A DNA stretch of 64,000 nt, from positions 127,550 through 191,549 of the forward strand of contig JAFALY010000030.1 of assembly GCA_019233975.1 (NCBI GenBank), read 5' to 3'. Shown piece after piece: positions 38,547-49,534 of this stretch. The position numbers and the translations under genes are program-made. The stretch comes from Alphaproteobacteria bacterium (GTDB lineage Bacteria > Pseudomonadota > Alphaproteobacteria > UBA9219). How positions within the stretch are numbered: the stretch's first letter is position 1; each line of letters opens with the position of its first letter. The notes beneath the pieces are model-generated. The model was not told where the DNA came from and made no database searches. It worked only from the letters and a program-made list of their open reading frames with translations.

Positions 38547-39953
38547 TCACGCCAATGCTTTCTTCCAACGCTTGATTTGCACCCTGACTTGCTGTGGCGC
38601 CGTACCGCCATAGCTTTTACGGCTGTTGACGGAAGCCTCCGGCGTCAGAACCTTGAATAGATCCGCCGTAATTGCGGACTCAATCGCCTGTAAATCGGCC
38701 AGAGAAAGTTCATCCAAACGGCATTTCCGGCTTTCGGCCAGACGCACGGCGCGGCCCGTCACATGATGTGCCTGCCGGAACGGCATCTTGGTCGTACGCA
38801 CCAGCCAGTCGGCCAGGTCGGTTGCCGTCAGATAGCCGCGCTGACAAGCCTCAGCCATGCGGGTACGATCGGCCTGCATATCACGCACCATGCCCGCCAT
38901 GGCGGCCACCATAAGGTAAAGCTGATCCGCCGCATCCATGACCGGCAGTTTTGTTTCCTGCATGTCCTTATTATAGGTCAGCGGCTGCCCCTTCAATGTC
39001 ACCAGAATGCCATTGAGCGCGCCGATGATGCTGCCCGCCTTGCCGCGTATCAGCTCAGCCGCGTCCGGATTACGTTTTTGCGGCATGATCGATGACCCGG
39101 TCGTGAACGCTTCCGTCAGGCTGACAAAACCAAAAAAGGGTGAGGTCCAGATAATGATTTCCTCAGCCAGACGCGACAGATGAACCGCTGTCATGCTGGC
39201 TGCCGCCAGAAATTCCATGCCATAGTCACGGTCTGAAACCGCATCAAGCGAATTTGCCATAGGCGCGTCAAAACCCAACGCGCGGGCCGTGTGGTTTCTA
39301 TCAATCGCAAAGCCGGTACCCGCCAGCGCTGCCGCACCCAGTGGCGATTGGTTCGCGCGCGTGCGACCATCAGCAAAGCGGCCGCGGTCGCGCCCGAACA
39401 TTTCGACATAGGCCAGCAGATGATGTCCAAAGGTGACGGGCTGCGCGGGCTGCAAATGCGTAAAACCTGGCATAACCGTCGACGCTTCTTTTTCCGCCTG
39501 TTCAACCAGTGCCTTTTGCAGGTCAAGCAGCACAGCATCCATGCGATCATAGGCGTCACGGACCCACAGGCGCACATCAACCGCCACCTGGTCATTACGC
39601 GACCGCGCGGTGTGCAAGCGTCCGGCAGCCGGGCCGATAATTTCCGTCAGGCGTGCTTCGACATTCATGTGAACATCTTCCAGCGCTTCGCGCATCACAT
39701 AACGGCCATCAGCAATTTCCTTTTCAACCTGCCGCAGTCCTTTGACAATCTTGCGCGCATCGGTATCTGTAATAATACCCTGCGCCGCCAGCATTTCCGC
39801 ATGCGCGATAGAGGCGCGAATATCCTGCCTGTACAGGCGTTGATCGACGTCAATACAGGCGTTTATCCGCTCCATAACCTCAGCCGGTCCGGTCGCATAA
39901 TGCCCGCCCCACATGGGATTGGCGGAAGATTGTTTGGATGTGTTTTTTGTCAT
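38547..39953 (-). CDS. argH: Argininosuccinate lyase
   Basis: Last step of arginine synthesis, cleaving argininosuccinate to arginine and fumarate. The fumarase/aspartase superfamily signature [12 protein letters not shown] is exact, and [19 protein letters not shown] is the ArgH stretch near residue 110. 468 residues from ATG 39953 (MTKNTSKQ); the frame is open 11 codons upstream. No other arginine gene is adjacent. Confidence 0.96.
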   Translation of the reverse strand: MTKNTSKQSSANPMWGGHYATGPAEVMERINACIDVDQRLYRQDIRASIAHAEMLAAQGIITDTDARKIVKGLRQVEKEIADGRYVMREALEDVHMNVEARLTEIIGPAAGRLHTARSRNDQVAVDVRLWVRDAYDRMDAVLLDLQKALVEQAEKEASTVMPGFTHLQPAQPVTFGHHLLAYVEMFGRDRGRFADGRTRANQSPLGAAALAGTGFAIDRNHTARALGFDAPMANSLDAVSDRDYGMEFLAAASMTAVHLSRLAEEIIIWTSPFFGFVSLTEAFTTGSSIMPQKRNPDAAELIRGKAGSIIGALNGILVTLKGQPLTYNKDMQETKLPVMDAADQLYLMVAAMAGMVRDMQADRTRMAEACQRGYLTATDLADWLVRTTKMPFRQAHHVTGRAVRLAESRKCRLDELSLADLQAIESAITADLFKVLTPEASVNSRKSYGGTAPQQVRVQIKRWKKALA

Positions 39954-40033
39954 GATGAACCTGTCCGTATCCCTATCAGATTGCACAATGCCATCTGATG
40001 CGCAACCATGGGGATTGAAACAGGGTACAGGGC

Positions 40034-41134
40034 TTAGAAAAGCTCTACTGCGCCATTTTCAAGCGGCGGCGTTTCTTCTACAGGCGCACCGCCAGTAATG
40101 TGTCCCTTACGCACAAGCGTCAGGCCATTTTCCGCAGCCCGGGCATAGAGCATATTCTGTACTTTGGACAGCCGCACCTTGTCGAGTATGTGTTGGAAAT
40201 TATCTTCGATATTCGCGTCACAAATGGCCAGATTCTCGGGCCGCATCATCACGGACATGGCCTGCAATATCCCCATGGCAGCCGTTATCATTTGCACATT
40301 GCGGTCTTGAAACTGGATATTCATATTCAACGTGTCAATGCGGGAAGACACTTCGCGCACAGCCGCGGATGCCTGTTGTATCGTAGCACTGATATCCAAA
40401 CTTTGTTGATGCAAGCTTTCCGTCATGTGGTTAACTTCGTCACGCACAACCAGATAAATAGAAAAATCGACTTTCTTGATTGCCTCCAGCGCGTTTTGCC
40501 CGGCTTCGATGGCGCGGGACAATTCTTTAATCTCACGCTCGATATTCTGCGCCATCGCATTGATACCCTGCGACAGCGTCTTAACTTCACGCGCAACAAC
40601 CGAGAACCCACGCCCGTGTTCGCCTGCACGTGCGGCTTCAATCGTCGCATTCATGGCCAGAACGCGCGTCTGACCGTTAATGCGGTGCACCTCGTGCACC
40701 GATTTCTGAATGCCGCCAACCATGTCCATCATGTGCCTGGTAGCATCAATAAGACCCACAGTGTTTTCAGACAGGTTATGAATATCCTGCATGGGCGCAC
40801 TGACCTGCGCCGCGATCATACTGACGAAATCCTCGAACGATAATTCCTGATCCTTATGGCTCAAATGGCCGATCGTCTGGCTGAAATGCGACAGAATATC
40901 GCCCTGATGATAGGCAATCTGCGCCAATGTCTTAAAGTCATCCTGAATACCGGTGACGGAACGTTCAATGTCGACCATGACTTCCGCCAGCAGGTCGCAC
41001 AGCGCATCCGAGCAGATGCGGATAATCAAATGATGGTCGGCGTGATGCACGACACCTTCGGGCTGCTTGGTGTCGTTCGCAGGCGGCGTTTCAACCGGCG
41101 TCCAGCGCAGTAGATTGTTCAGCAGACGCATCAT
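40034..41134 (-). CDS. Soluble methyl-accepting-chemotaxis-protein-like protein
   Basis: Cytoplasmic chemoreceptor-like protein of about 366 residues with no membrane helix, HAMP or PAS domain. The receptor hairpin is recognisable: [20 protein letters not shown] then [13 protein letters not shown], flanked by long helices. Further on, [18 protein letters not shown] is unlike ordinary receptors and resembles helical adaptor ends. It ends ENGAVELF, a tail shared in form with CheD and the receptor at 49589. The start at 41134 overlaps the cheB stop as ATGA, so it is part of the che operon. It may act as a signalling adaptor or localisation factor rather than a sensor. Confidence 0.8.
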   Translation of the reverse strand: MMRLLNNLLRWTPVETPPANDTKQPEGVVHHADHHLIIRICSDALCDLLAEVMVDIERSVTGIQDDFKTLAQIAYHQGDILSHFSQTIGHLSHKDQELSFEDFVSMIAAQVSAPMQDIHNLSENTVGLIDATRHMMDMVGGIQKSVHEVHRINGQTRVLAMNATIEAARAGEHGRGFSVVAREVKTLSQGINAMAQNIEREIKELSRAIEAGQNALEAIKKVDFSIYLVVRDEVNHMTESLHQQSLDISATIQQASAAVREVSSRIDTLNMNIQFQDRNVQMITAAMGILQAMSVMMRPENLAICDANIEDNFQHILDKVRLSKVQNMLYARAAENGLTLVRKGHITGGAPVEETPPLENGAVELF

Positions 41135-42201
41135 GCAAAACATCTCCTGATAATGACGTGGGGCATTTCATCAAGCGATGCTTCTTCATCAACCGCGCCA
41201 AGTTGCACCGCTGATTTCGGCATACCATAGACAACACAGCTGTCTTTGTTCTGCGCGACAGTATAAGCCCCTTCCTTCCGCAAGTCCAACAGACCCTGCG
41301 CACCGTCACTGCCCATGCCGGTTAAGATAATGCCCAACGTCTTGGCCGCCGCAAAGCGGGCGATAGAGGCGAACAAAACATCAACGGATGGTTTATGCCG
41401 GTTAACAGGCGCTTCATCGGATATTTTTGCGACAAAACCACTGCGACCAGCCGCGATTTTCATATGCTGTCCGCCCGGCGCCACAACAGCCATGCCGTTG
41501 CTAAGCGGCAGACCATCGGATGCTTCGCGAACATTGATGGCGCATATCATGGACAGCCGGGTCGCAAAAGAATGGGTATATCCCGCCGGCATATGTTGCG
41601 CGATAACAATGGGCGGGCATTCAGGCGGCAATTGACAAAGGATGCTGGTCAACGCCTCTACCCCGCCGGTTGATGAGCCGATGGCAATCAGCTTTGTCGA
41701 GTGCATGTGCGCCTGTGGCCTGGATTCAATCAATGCCTTTGTTTTAGGTGAGTGACGCAGCGCGCGAACGGATGCCTGTGCCGCAGACAGAACCGCCTCA
41801 ATGTAAGTAGAGGCAAACCCATCCATGGCTTCGGGGGACACTTTATCAGCCGCCGGTTTGCCCACGCAATCAACCGCACCCAATTGAAGCGCATGCACGG
41901 CGATATCGGTTCCCGGGCCGGATAATGTAGAAACAATCACTACCGGCGTAGGGCGCAGCGCCATAATCTTTTCAAGAAAGTCCAGACCGTTCATGCCCGG
42001 CATTTCAATATCCAGTGTCACAACATCAGGGTTCAGGCTTTTAATTTTTTCACGGGCATCCGGAACATCCACCGCCGTGCCGACCACCACAAAGCCGCCA
42101 TGGTCAGACAAAATGCCGGACAGCAACGCGCGGTAAAACTGCGTGTCATCCACGACCAACACCCGAACCTGCTTACCATGGCTAAACAAAGAGCTCGACA
42201 T
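41131..42201 (-). CDS. cheB: Chemotaxis response regulator and methylesterase CheB
   Basis: Removes methyl groups from receptors, and deamidates glutamines, when phosphorylated by CheA. A receiver domain (residues about 12-130, phosphorylated Asp64 in TLDIEMPGMNG) is followed by the esterase domain with catalytic Ser in IGSSTGGVEAL, His in IAQHMPAGYTHSFA and Asp in TGMGSDGAQG. I start at MSSSLFSHGK (42201), with GGTGG six bases upstream, overlapping the cheD end by 20 bases; a Met two codons earlier is possible. 356 residues. Confidence 0.95.
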   Translation of the reverse strand: MSSSLFSHGKQVRVLVVDDTQFYRALLSGILSDHGGFVVVGTAVDVPDAREKIKSLNPDVVTLDIEMPGMNGLDFLEKIMALRPTPVVIVSTLSGPGTDIAVHALQLGAVDCVGKPAADKVSPEAMDGFASTYIEAVLSAAQASVRALRHSPKTKALIESRPQAHMHSTKLIAIGSSTGGVEALTSILCQLPPECPPIVIAQHMPAGYTHSFATRLSMICAINVREASDGLPLSNGMAVVAPGGQHMKIAAGRSGFVAKISDEAPVNRHKPSVDVLFASIARFAAAKTLGIILTGMGSDGAQGLLDLRKEGAYTVAQNKDSCVVYGMPKSAVQLGAVDEEASLDEMPHVIIRRCFA

Positions 42202-42820
42202 CCCCATCCACCGTATCGCTATTGATCTGACTTTCGTACTGTCTTTCCATTTCAATAATGCGGCGATCGCCCTTGCGCCGCAACTTACGCATCATGACCC
42301 GGCCGGTGCCGGCATAAAAATGGATGCGCCGCGGTTCATCACCACCCAGATCACTGGCTGTGATCGCCAGATTTTCACGCGCCAGAAAGTCGAGAACAAA
42401 TTCAACATTGCGGCCGCCGATCATGGCCGAATTATCAATGACATTTGCGCCGCCAAAGACCTTGACCTGCAGCCTGTCCTTGCTGGCGCCAAGCGCCAGC
42501 GCTTTGTTGATCAACTGCTCCATGGCAAAAGCGCCGTAACGTGCGCCCGCTTCATGCGTGCGCGAAAAACTACCCGGCGCCCCCGGCAACAGGAAGTGAT
42601 TAATGCCTGCAATGCCCGTCAAAGGGTCACGCACGCAAGCGGCCACGCAGGACCCCAAAACCGTTACCATCATTTCATCTGGTCGGTGCGTCACATAACA
42701 ATCGCCTGAAAATATTTTGACGACGGTAATTTCAAAGTTGCGGTCGTAATAGCGCTTCTCACCATGAAAAAAGTCGCCGACCTGATGTGTTTCCGCCTCT
42801 TCTCGCCGTTGTTCGTGCAT
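42182..42820 (-). CDS. cheD: Chemoreceptor glutamine deamidase CheD
   Basis: Deamidates receptor glutamines; in systems with CheC it also tunes adaptation. The catalytic Cys and His are in VLGSCVAACVRD and GINHFLLPG, and KVFGGANVI is family-typical. 212 residues, longer than minimal CheD because of an N-terminal extension and a C-terminal tail ending GDVELFV. That tail resembles the ends of two receptor-like proteins in this island. Its start overlaps the cheR stop by one base (TGATG), and cheB overlaps its end. No cheC is in the window. Confidence 0.94.
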   Translation of the reverse strand: MHEQRREEAETHQVGDFFHGEKRYYDRNFEITVVKIFSGDCYVTHRPDEMMVTVLGSCVAACVRDPLTGIAGINHFLLPGAPGSFSRTHEAGARYGAFAMEQLINKALALGASKDRLQVKVFGGANVIDNSAMIGGRNVEFVLDFLARENLAITASDLGGDEPRRIHFYAGTGRVMMRKLRRKGDRRIIEMERQYESQINSDTVDGDVELFV

Positions 42821-43635
42821 CAGGACGCCTTTCTGTAAATTGTGCGTCCGACTGTTTCAAAACGGTCAGAAATGGAACTGAGGTTTTCCGAGTGCCCTAT
42901 ATAAAGCCACCCCTGCGGTTTCAGTATATCCGCGTATCGCGCAAAAAGTTTAGCCTGTGTCGGCTTATCGAAATAAATGACCACGTTGCGGCAGAAGATG
43001 GCGTCAAACTGTCCCTTCATTGGCCAATGCTCCAGAAGGTTCAGTGTTTTAAAATGCACCAGACGCCGTATTTCCTGACTGACGCGAATAGTGTCCCCTT
43101 CCGGGCCATCCTCGAAATAGGTCGTGTAGGATCGCGGCACATTGTCCAACTGCGTTTTTTCATAAACGGCGGCGCGCCCTATATCCAAAACATTGGTATC
43201 GATATCGGTGGCCAGAATTTTAATATCCCACCCGGTCTTCGGCAGATGAGAATGCAACGTCATCGCGATGGAATAAGCTTCCATACCCTGTGAACTGCCT
43301 GCCGACCACAAACGCACACGCTTGCTTTCCGTGTTTTTCAACAGATGCGGCACCATGGTATTAGCCAGATGGTCAAAATGATGATTTTCCCGAAAGAAGT
43401 GCGTCACATTAGTCGTGATCGCATTGATCAGCTCTTCCAACTCCTCCTGCGGATGGTCACGCAGGAACGCAACATAGTCGCGGAATTTCTGTAATCCTAA
43501 TTTACGCAAGCGGCGGGAAAGGCGGGCATAGACCATATCCTTTTTCTGTAAGGGCAGATGTATGCCCGCCTGTTCATGTATCAATGACGCAACATGCTGA
43601 AAGTCCCGGTCGGTGAATATAAATTCTCTGTCCAT
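42820..43635 (-). CDS. cheR: Chemotaxis protein methyltransferase CheR
   Basis: Methylates glutamates on chemoreceptors using SAM. N-terminal four-helix domain, then the methyltransferase with WSAGSSQGMEAYSIAMTL (motif I) and FDAIFCRNVVIYFDKP. 271 residues. The receptor gene just upstream ends in GWEEF, a likely CheR tether. No clear ribosome site; the gene is 21 bases after the receptor stop and probably translated by coupling. Confidence 0.95.
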   Translation of the reverse strand: MDREFIFTDRDFQHVASLIHEQAGIHLPLQKKDMVYARLSRRLRKLGLQKFRDYVAFLRDHPQEELEELINAITTNVTHFFRENHHFDHLANTMVPHLLKNTESKRVRLWSAGSSQGMEAYSIAMTLHSHLPKTGWDIKILATDIDTNVLDIGRAAVYEKTQLDNVPRSYTTYFEDGPEGDTIRVSQEIRRLVHFKTLNLLEHWPMKGQFDAIFCRNVVIYFDKPTQAKLFARYADILKPQGWLYIGHSENLSSISDRFETVGRTIYRKAS

Positions 43636-43656
43636 CGCAGTATGCCCGGGTCAGGG

Positions 43657-46269
43657 TCAGAATTCTTCCCAACCCGCCTCATTAGGGTTGCCGCCGGGTT
43701 TTGGTCCGGCATTTATTTTACCAGTCGGCCTTTGCGCGGCAACGTTCTTGCCACGTGGCACGACGTGCAGCGATTGCGACGGGCCGCGCGCCAGCAGTTT
43801 TGGCGCAGGTTTCCTTTCCTGTACCGCGCGCCCCGGGCCAGCATTGGCAACCAGTCGGCTTTGACCTGCTTCCTCGCCGATTTTGAAGAAGGCGATCATT
43901 TCTTCCAACGCCTTGGACTGATCTACCAACGACCCCGCTGCCGCGGTATTTTCTTCAACCAAAGCCGCATTCTGCTGCGTCATCTGGTCCATTTGTGCGA
44001 CAGCATTGTTGATTTCTTCAATGCCGGTTGATTGCTCAACACTGGCGGCAGCGATTTCATTCATAATGTCCGCCACCTTGCGTACCGCCCCCACAATATC
44101 CTTCAGGGTCGCACCCGCGTGGTTCACAAGCTCGGCACCGGATTTAACTTGTCCGACGCTTTCGCTGATCAAGGATTTGATTTCCTTCGACGCCGAAGCA
44201 GAACGTCCGGCCAGTGACCGCACTTCCTGCGCCACGACCGCAAAGCCCTTACCCGCTTCGCCAGCGCGCGCAGCTTCGACGGCAGCGTTAAGCGCCAGCA
44301 GGTTGGTTTGGAACGCGATTTCGTCGATGACGCCAATAATATCCGCGATCTTTTGTGACGAGCGCTCGATTTCACCCATCGCCGACACGGCCTTACTGAC
44401 AACAGTACCGCCCTGCTCCGCCACCTCATTGGCTTGTTGCGCCAGCGTTTTCGCGTTATTGGCGTTTTCGGTGTTCTGCTTAACCGTACCGGTGACTTCT
44501 TCCATCGACGCAGCCGTTTCTTCAAGGTTGGAGGCCTGCTGCTCCGTGCGTTGCGACAAGTCGGCACTGCCGGTCGAAATTTCACTGGCCGCGCTGCCGA
44601 CCGCATCCGCTGATGAAATGATGTTCATAACAATTTCCGTCAGTTGGTCGATGGTGGCGTTCATGGCCTTTTTAATTTCCGCGAACGTGCCGTGGTATTC
44701 ACCCTCCATCTTGCGCGTCAGGTTGCCGGCTGAGACGCCCTGCAATACTTCCACGGCCTCTGCCATGCCTTTTTCATTTTCGGTTCGTGCCAACACCATT
44801 TGCGTGACGTCCGTCGCCGTTTTCACGACACGCACGACTTTGCCGCGCAGGTCAAGAATAGGGTTATAGGTGGCTTGTATCCAGACCTCGCGCCCACCTT
44901 TGGCCAGGCGTTTGAACTCCGCCGTTTGCGCTTCACCACGGGCCAGACTTTCCCAGAATTGCCTGTATTCAGGGCTGTTTTTATAGGCTGTATCCACAAA
45001 CATGCTGTGGTGACGCCCTTTTACCTCGTCGAGTGAATAACCCATGGCAGCAAGGAAATTACTGTTGGCGCTTAAGATCGTGCCATCGAGCAGGAATTCA
45101 ATGACAGCCTGCGATTTATTGATGGCTTCTATCTGGCCCAACGCTGCGCCGTCCTGCCATTCAACAACCGTACCCAGCCTTTCATTATTCGGCCCGAATA
45201 CCGGATTGGCGACAAGGTTGAACGAACGTCCACCCACCAAAATGGATGTCTTATAAGGCGTGGTGAGTTTTTCCAACATGCCGCGTTGATGGGCGGGGTT
45301 TTTGTGGAACACATCTATATTTTGTCCCATCAGCGCATTCACATTAAAGCGCGGCAAATCTTTTTGGATATCCTTTTCCGCGTTTTGCAGGAATCCCTTC
45401 AGGGATTCATTCATATAGTTGATGTTGTATTTGTCATCCGCCATCATCATGTTGGCTGTTGACGTGTCGAGCGCCAGCTTCAGGCGAATAGCCGCCAGAC
45501 TTTCCTGTTTCTGCTGCGTAATGTCATAGGCGTATTTGGTCACCTTGTACGCCTTGCCGTTTACATCCAGCAGCGGGTTATAGGAAGCCTGAAGCCAAAC
45601 CTCCTTACCGTCGCGGGCGTAGCGTTTGAACTCACCCGCCTGAAATTGGCCGCGCGCCAGATTGTCCCAGAACTGTCTGTACTCCGAACTGTTTTTGTAC
45701 GTCTGATCCACAAACATGCCGTGGTGCTTGCCCTTGATTTCATCAAGCGTGTAGCCCATGGCATCCAGAAAGTTTCCGTTGGCATACAAAATTGTGCCAT
45801 CCACAGAAAATTCGATCATCGCCTGAGATTTACCGATGGCGGTGATGAGCGCGACTGACTCCGCATTATGAATGCGTAACGTCGCATCGTTCCATTCAAC
45901 GACAATACCGGTTTTCTTGCCCGCCTTATCGAACAAGGGCGAGGCTACGAGGTCGAACATGCGGCCACCGATATTGATGGTAGCTTTATGCGACTGCGTC
46001 AGGCGGTTCAACATGCCGCGCTGATGCGCCGGGTTCTTATGGAACACGTCGATATTGCTGCCGATCAGGCCGTTGACGCTAAAATTCGGCAAATCTTTGC
46101 GTATGTCGGACTCCGCCTCACGTAGGAACGACATAACCGCCGGGTTCATGTAGGTGATGTTGTAATCAGCGTCGGCAACCATCAGGTTGGCGCTAATGGC
46201 GTTCAGCGCCTCCAGTTTATTGTGCTCTGTGCTGCGTGACTGACCGATTGACAAGAGAGAATTCAACAT
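43657..46269 (-). CDS. Cytoplasmic chemoreceptor with four PAS domains in two duplicated pairs
   Basis: Soluble sensor of the che operon. The 870 residues contain PAS-A (about 24-132), PAS-B (140-255), a second copy A' (260-370) and B' (373-487), a HAMP-like segment (about 495-560), the receptor signalling domain with [20 protein letters not shown], and a linker ending GWEEF. A and A' share [17 protein letters not shown] and B' share the YKNSxEYRQFW stretch, so the pair arose by duplication. No membrane helix or cleavable signal, so it senses a cytoplasmic cue such as redox or energy state; no cofactor ligand is certain. AAGGAGG precedes the ATG. GWEEF fits the xWxxF CheR-binding peptide. Confidence 0.92.
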   Translation of the reverse strand: MLNSLLSIGQSRSTEHNKLEALNAISANLMVADADYNITYMNPAVMSFLREAESDIRKDLPNFSVNGLIGSNIDVFHKNPAHQRGMLNRLTQSHKATINIGGRMFDLVASPLFDKAGKKTGIVVEWNDATLRIHNAESVALITAIGKSQAMIEFSVDGTILYANGNFLDAMGYTLDEIKGKHHGMFVDQTYKNSSEYRQFWDNLARGQFQAGEFKRYARDGKEVWLQASYNPLLDVNGKAYKVTKYAYDITQQKQESLAAIRLKLALDTSTANMMMADDKYNINYMNESLKGFLQNAEKDIQKDLPRFNVNALMGQNIDVFHKNPAHQRGMLEKLTTPYKTSILVGGRSFNLVANPVFGPNNERLGTVVEWQDGAALGQIEAINKSQAVIEFLLDGTILSANSNFLAAMGYSLDEVKGRHHSMFVDTAYKNSPEYRQFWESLARGEAQTAEFKRLAKGGREVWIQATYNPILDLRGKVVRVVKTATDVTQMVLARTENEKGMAEAVEVLQGVSAGNLTRKMEGEYHGTFAEIKKAMNATIDQLTEIVMNIISSADAVGSAASEISTGSADLSQRTEQQASNLEETAASMEEVTGTVKQNTENANNAKTLAQQANEVAEQGGTVVSKAVSAMGEIERSSQKIADIIGVIDEIAFQTNLLALNAAVEAARAGEAGKGFAVVAQEVRSLAGRSASASKEIKSLISESVGQVKSGAELVNHAGATLKDIVGAVRKVADIMNEIAAASVEQSTGIEEINNAVAQMDQMTQQNAALVEENTAAAGSLVDQSKALEEMIAFFKIGEEAGQSRLVANAGPGRAVQERKPAPKLLARGPSQSLHVVPRGKNVAAQRPTGKINAGPKPGGNPNEAGWEEF

Positions 46270-46280
46270 TGTTTACCTCC

Positions 46281-46811
46281 TTACTGTTGTGTTTCTGGGG
46301 CGATGTGCTGTGACAGCGCTTCCGCATCGGCGGTAAAAAGCTGCACGATATTCAACAGGATGATCATGCGTTCTTCGAACGAGATCAGACCGTCGACAAA
46401 GCGTTCCTTGATGCCGTGACTGGCTTCCTGTGGCGTATGTTTAATGGCGCCCGATTCAACCGTCACGATGTCGGAAACGGCGTCAACCAGAATGCCGATA
46501 TTGCGATGCCCCACCGCCAATATGACAACGACGTTCTTGGCGTGCGCCTGTGTCAGGCCATGGTCGAAACGGCATCGAAGATCGAAAATGGGAATGATCG
46601 ATCCGCGTAGATTAATGACGCCGCGCATATAATCCGGCGTGTTGGGCAGTCGCGTTTCCGCCGTCCACCCCTTAATTTCACGCACGGACATGATGTCCAC
46701 GCCGTATTCGGCATCATCGACACGGAATGTCAGAAATTGCACTGCGCCTGCCAAATCAGCAGCGGCGGCCATGTCCGCGATGCTGTGATCCTGTGCTACT
46801 GCCATATTCAT
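46281..46811 (-). CDS. cheW: Chemotaxis coupling protein CheW
   Basis: Bridges receptors and CheA. Conserved elements are FLTFRVDDAEYGVDIMSVREI, NTPDYMRGVINLRGSIIPIFDLR and the second SH3-like half GILVDAVSDIVTV. 176 residues. GGGAGG lies eight bases before the ATG and the start directly abuts the cheA stop. Confidence 0.95.
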   Translation of the reverse strand: MNMAVAQDHSIADMAAAADLAGAVQFLTFRVDDAEYGVDIMSVREIKGWTAETRLPNTPDYMRGVINLRGSIIPIFDLRCRFDHGLTQAHAKNVVVILAVGHRNIGILVDAVSDIVTVESGAIKHTPQEASHGIKERFVDGLISFEERMIILLNIVQLFTADAEALSQHIAPETQQ

Positions 46812-48794
46812 TTAGCTCGCCTCCCTCAATAAGTGGTTTGCGTCTTCACGATCCAGAATGCCATTCACCCCACCGATATCGAGGATCAGCGACACCTTGC
46901 CGTCGCCCAATATGGTGGCGCCCGAAATGCCAGCGACCGGATCGGCATTGGCTTCCAAACTTTTGATGACGACCTGCTGCTGTCCCAATAGCTCATCAAC
47001 AACAACGCCCAGTTTGTGCGAACCCGCCTCAACCAGAACGACCAGTGCCTGCGCCGGGTCATGGACGGCATTTGCCACACCAAATACGGCGTGCAGATAG
47101 ACAATCGGGATAAACTCGCCGCGCACATTGAGAACATCCTGCCCGTCGGGCACAGCATGAACGGCACCGGGTTTGGGGCGCAGGGTTTCAATGATACTGG
47201 TGATTGGAATAATGTAGTTTTCAGCACCAACACGGACGATCATGCCGTCCAGAATGGCCAGTGTCAGCGGCAAGATGATGGTCATGCTGGTAGACTTACC
47301 GAATTCGCTGCGCACCTGAATGGTGCCACCGATGGATTCGATGTTCTTTTTCACGACATCCATCCCCACCCCGCGACCCGAGATATTGGAGACCTGATCC
47401 GACGTCGAAAAGCCCGGCAGGAATATCAGCTGTTCAATCTGGTCAACGGACAGGGCGGCATCTGCCGCGATCAAACCCTTCTGCCGCGCCTTTTGCAGGA
47501 TTTTCTCGTGGCTCAGACCGGCGCCGTCATCCGACACCTCAATAACAATCTGCCCGCTCTGGTGTGATGCCTTCAGATGCACGGTGCCCTGCGCAGATTT
47601 GCCCGCAGCCAGACGCACCTCTGGCCGTTCAATGCCGTGATCGGCGGCGTTGCGGATCATGTGGGTGAGCGGATCGGCCAAAAGCTCGATGATCGTTTTA
47701 TCGACCTCTGTCGCCTCGCCGGTCATGACCAACGCGATGTCTTTTCCCAATTGATGCGCAATATCGCGCACGATGCGTGGCATACGTGAGAAGACCGACT
47801 TGACCGGCTGCATCCGGACAGACATCACGGCTTCCTGAAGTTCGCGCATATGCTGGGATAATTCATCAACACCGCGCAGCAATTCCGGGAATTGTTCAAC
47901 GGACAGGTGACGCGTCTGTACCTGCAGCATGGCCTGCGTTATCACCAGCTCACCCACCATGTTGACCAGCCGGTCTACCTTTTCCAGATCAACGCGGATG
48001 GATGTCACAGCCAGATTGGCATCAATCGCGTCAGAGGCACGACGGTTCATAGTCTGGCGCGGCACGTCATCCTGTACTGCTTTTTCAATCTTCTCGATTT
48101 TCAGATCGCATTCATCGGCCACAAATTCGAAGGCCTCGCCAATGGCGGCTTCGCCTTTGTCAGTCGTCAATTCAATGGTCCATGACAGATAGCACTGCCC
48201 GTAATTAAGGTTCGGCAACTGCGGCAGCCTTTCATCATGCAAGGCGACATGCATGTCGCCGAGTTTGCCCAGTTCGCGCAAGATCAGCAGCGGATCGTTG
48301 CCCGTCATGAAAATGTTGTCATGCGGCGCAAAATTGATTTTGTAGGTCTCTCGTTTTCTTTCGCCCTCACTCTTTTCCACGAGACCGGGGTTTGCGATAA
48401 CCTGCCCTTCAGTACCACATAGCTTGTCCAGCTCCTGCGCCAGATCAGCGCCGAAATCCTCAGGGATTGCTTCCCCCTGACTTTCTGCCTTCAGGATTGC
48501 GGTTGTTACATCCACAGATTTGATAAGCGCCGTCACCGCTTCGTCTGTTACCGGCAGGCGTCCATCGCGCAATTTATCCAGCAGCGTTTCCAATCTGTGC
48601 GTAAAAGCTATTGTTTTGTGAAAGCCAAAGGCCCCGGCTCCGCCCTTGATGGAATGCGCACACCGGAATATGGCATTCAATTCCCCTACATCTGCGCTTT
48701 GCACATTTATGGCAACCAGACGTCCCTCCATGTCCGCCAGCAGCTCGGCGCACTCATTCAAATAGGTTTCGCGGAAGCGATCCAGCGTGACCAT
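46812..48794 (-). CDS. cheA: Chemotaxis histidine kinase CheA
   Basis: Receptor-controlled kinase that phosphorylates CheY and CheB. Domains in order: P1 Hpt with phosphorylated His47 in CAHSIKGGAGAFG; a P2-type response-regulator-binding domain (about 145-245); P3 dimer helices with KVDRLVNMVGELVI; P4 ATPase with the N box HMIRNAADHGIE, DDGAGL and GRGVGMDVV; and a CheW-like P5 (about 510-650). The start ATG 48794 overlaps the cheY stop (TGATG); a TTG three codons earlier is unlikely. 660 residues. Confidence 0.96.
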   Translation of the reverse strand: MVTLDRFRETYLNECAELLADMEGRLVAINVQSADVGELNAIFRCAHSIKGGAGAFGFHKTIAFTHRLETLLDKLRDGRLPVTDEAVTALIKSVDVTTAILKAESQGEAIPEDFGADLAQELDKLCGTEGQVIANPGLVEKSEGERKRETYKINFAPHDNIFMTGNDPLLILRELGKLGDMHVALHDERLPQLPNLNYGQCYLSWTIELTTDKGEAAIGEAFEFVADECDLKIEKIEKAVQDDVPRQTMNRRASDAIDANLAVTSIRVDLEKVDRLVNMVGELVITQAMLQVQTRHLSVEQFPELLRGVDELSQHMRELQEAVMSVRMQPVKSVFSRMPRIVRDIAHQLGKDIALVMTGEATEVDKTIIELLADPLTHMIRNAADHGIERPEVRLAAGKSAQGTVHLKASHQSGQIVIEVSDDGAGLSHEKILQKARQKGLIAADAALSVDQIEQLIFLPGFSTSDQVSNISGRGVGMDVVKKNIESIGGTIQVRSEFGKSTSMTIILPLTLAILDGMIVRVGAENYIIPITSIIETLRPKPGAVHAVPDGQDVLNVRGEFIPIVYLHAVFGVANAVHDPAQALVVLVEAGSHKLGVVVDELLGQQQVVIKSLEANADPVAGISGATILGDGKVSLILDIGGVNGILDREDANHLLREAS

Positions 48795-49159
48795 CAGGGG
48801 CAAACCTTTTTCATAACTTCAATCAGCTTTTCCGGATTAAAGGGTTTGACGATCCACCCCGTGGCGCCCGCCGCTTTGCCATCCTGTTTCTTGGTGGCAT
48901 CACCTTCTGTCGTCAACATCAAGATGGGCGTGAATTTGTATTTTGCATCGGCGCGCGCCGCGCGAATAAGGCCGATACCATCCAGATTAGGCATATTGAG
49001 GTCGGTGATAATGACGTCGATGGAATTTAGAGCCATGACACCAAGGCCGATTTTGCCGTCTTCCGCTTCCAGCACGTTATAGCCGGCTTGCTTCAGCGTA
49101 AAAGACACCATCTCACGCATGGTTTTAGAGTCATCAACAGTCAGAACAGTCTTAGCCAT
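48794..49159 (-). CDS. cheY: Chemotaxis response regulator CheY
   Basis: Single-domain receiver carrying the signal to the flagellar motor. Acid pocket Asp9-Asp10 (LTVDDSK), phosphorylation site Asp53 (ITDLNMPNLDG), switch Thr in MLTTEGDA and Lys in IVKPF. 121 residues from MAKTVLTVDD; the frame is open 28 codons upstream inside the STAS gene. It overlaps the STAS stop by eight bases and cheA by one. No cheZ is seen in the window. Confidence 0.95.
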   Translation of the reverse strand: MAKTVLTVDDSKTMREMVSFTLKQAGYNVLEAEDGKIGLGVMALNSIDVIITDLNMPNLDGIGLIRAARADAKYKFTPILMLTTEGDATKKQDGKAAGATGWIVKPFNPEKLIEVMKKVCP

Positions 49160-49427
49160 GTGAGGTCCATTCCCTGAGTTGTGCAGACAGGCCCAGTGTT
49201 TCGAAATCGTGGCGCACGCTCTCCGATGCCGAATGCAATTCAATCCTTGCGGTCTTGGTGTCGATTGTTTTTTGACAGGCGAGCAGCAGCTGCGCCATGG
49301 CGGCGCCTAGATATGTCATCTCTGCGCAATTGATGGACAAGGTGCCACCGGCATCGCACGCCTCTTTGACAAGAGGCGCGAAAGCCTCCATTTGCGCAAC
49401 ATCCGCACGTGCAGGCGCCTTGATCAT
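49152..49427 (-). CDS. STAS-domain protein of the chemotaxis operon
   Basis: A 91-residue single STAS domain, related to anti-anti-sigma factors. The core LSINCAEMTYLGAAMAQLLLA matches the STAS strand-helix region, but where the phosphorylated Ser usually sits after the Asp, the sequence is LGAA, so switch phosphorylation as in SpoIIAA is unlikely. First gene of the che operon, overlapping cheY. STAS proteins occur at this place in other alphaproteobacterial che clusters, but their role is unclear. I start at MIKAPARADV, with GGGGG upstream. Confidence 0.8.
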   Translation of the reverse strand: MIKAPARADVAQMEAFAPLVKEACDAGGTLSINCAEMTYLGAAMAQLLLACQKTIDTKTARIELHSASESVRHDFETLGLSAQLREWTSHG

Positions 49428-49534
49428 ACAGCCCCCACTAAGACGATAAGAAAACACAACGGAACTTATTGGGCTGGATATTAGAAATAATTTAACAAAT
49501 AAGTAAATACATATTATTCTAAAGTATGTCGAAG

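Noticed and set aside
49490-49510. CtrA-like site (TTAA-N7-GTAA) near the che divergent region
   Set aside because: One mismatch in a strongly AT-rich stretch; such matches are expected by chance.
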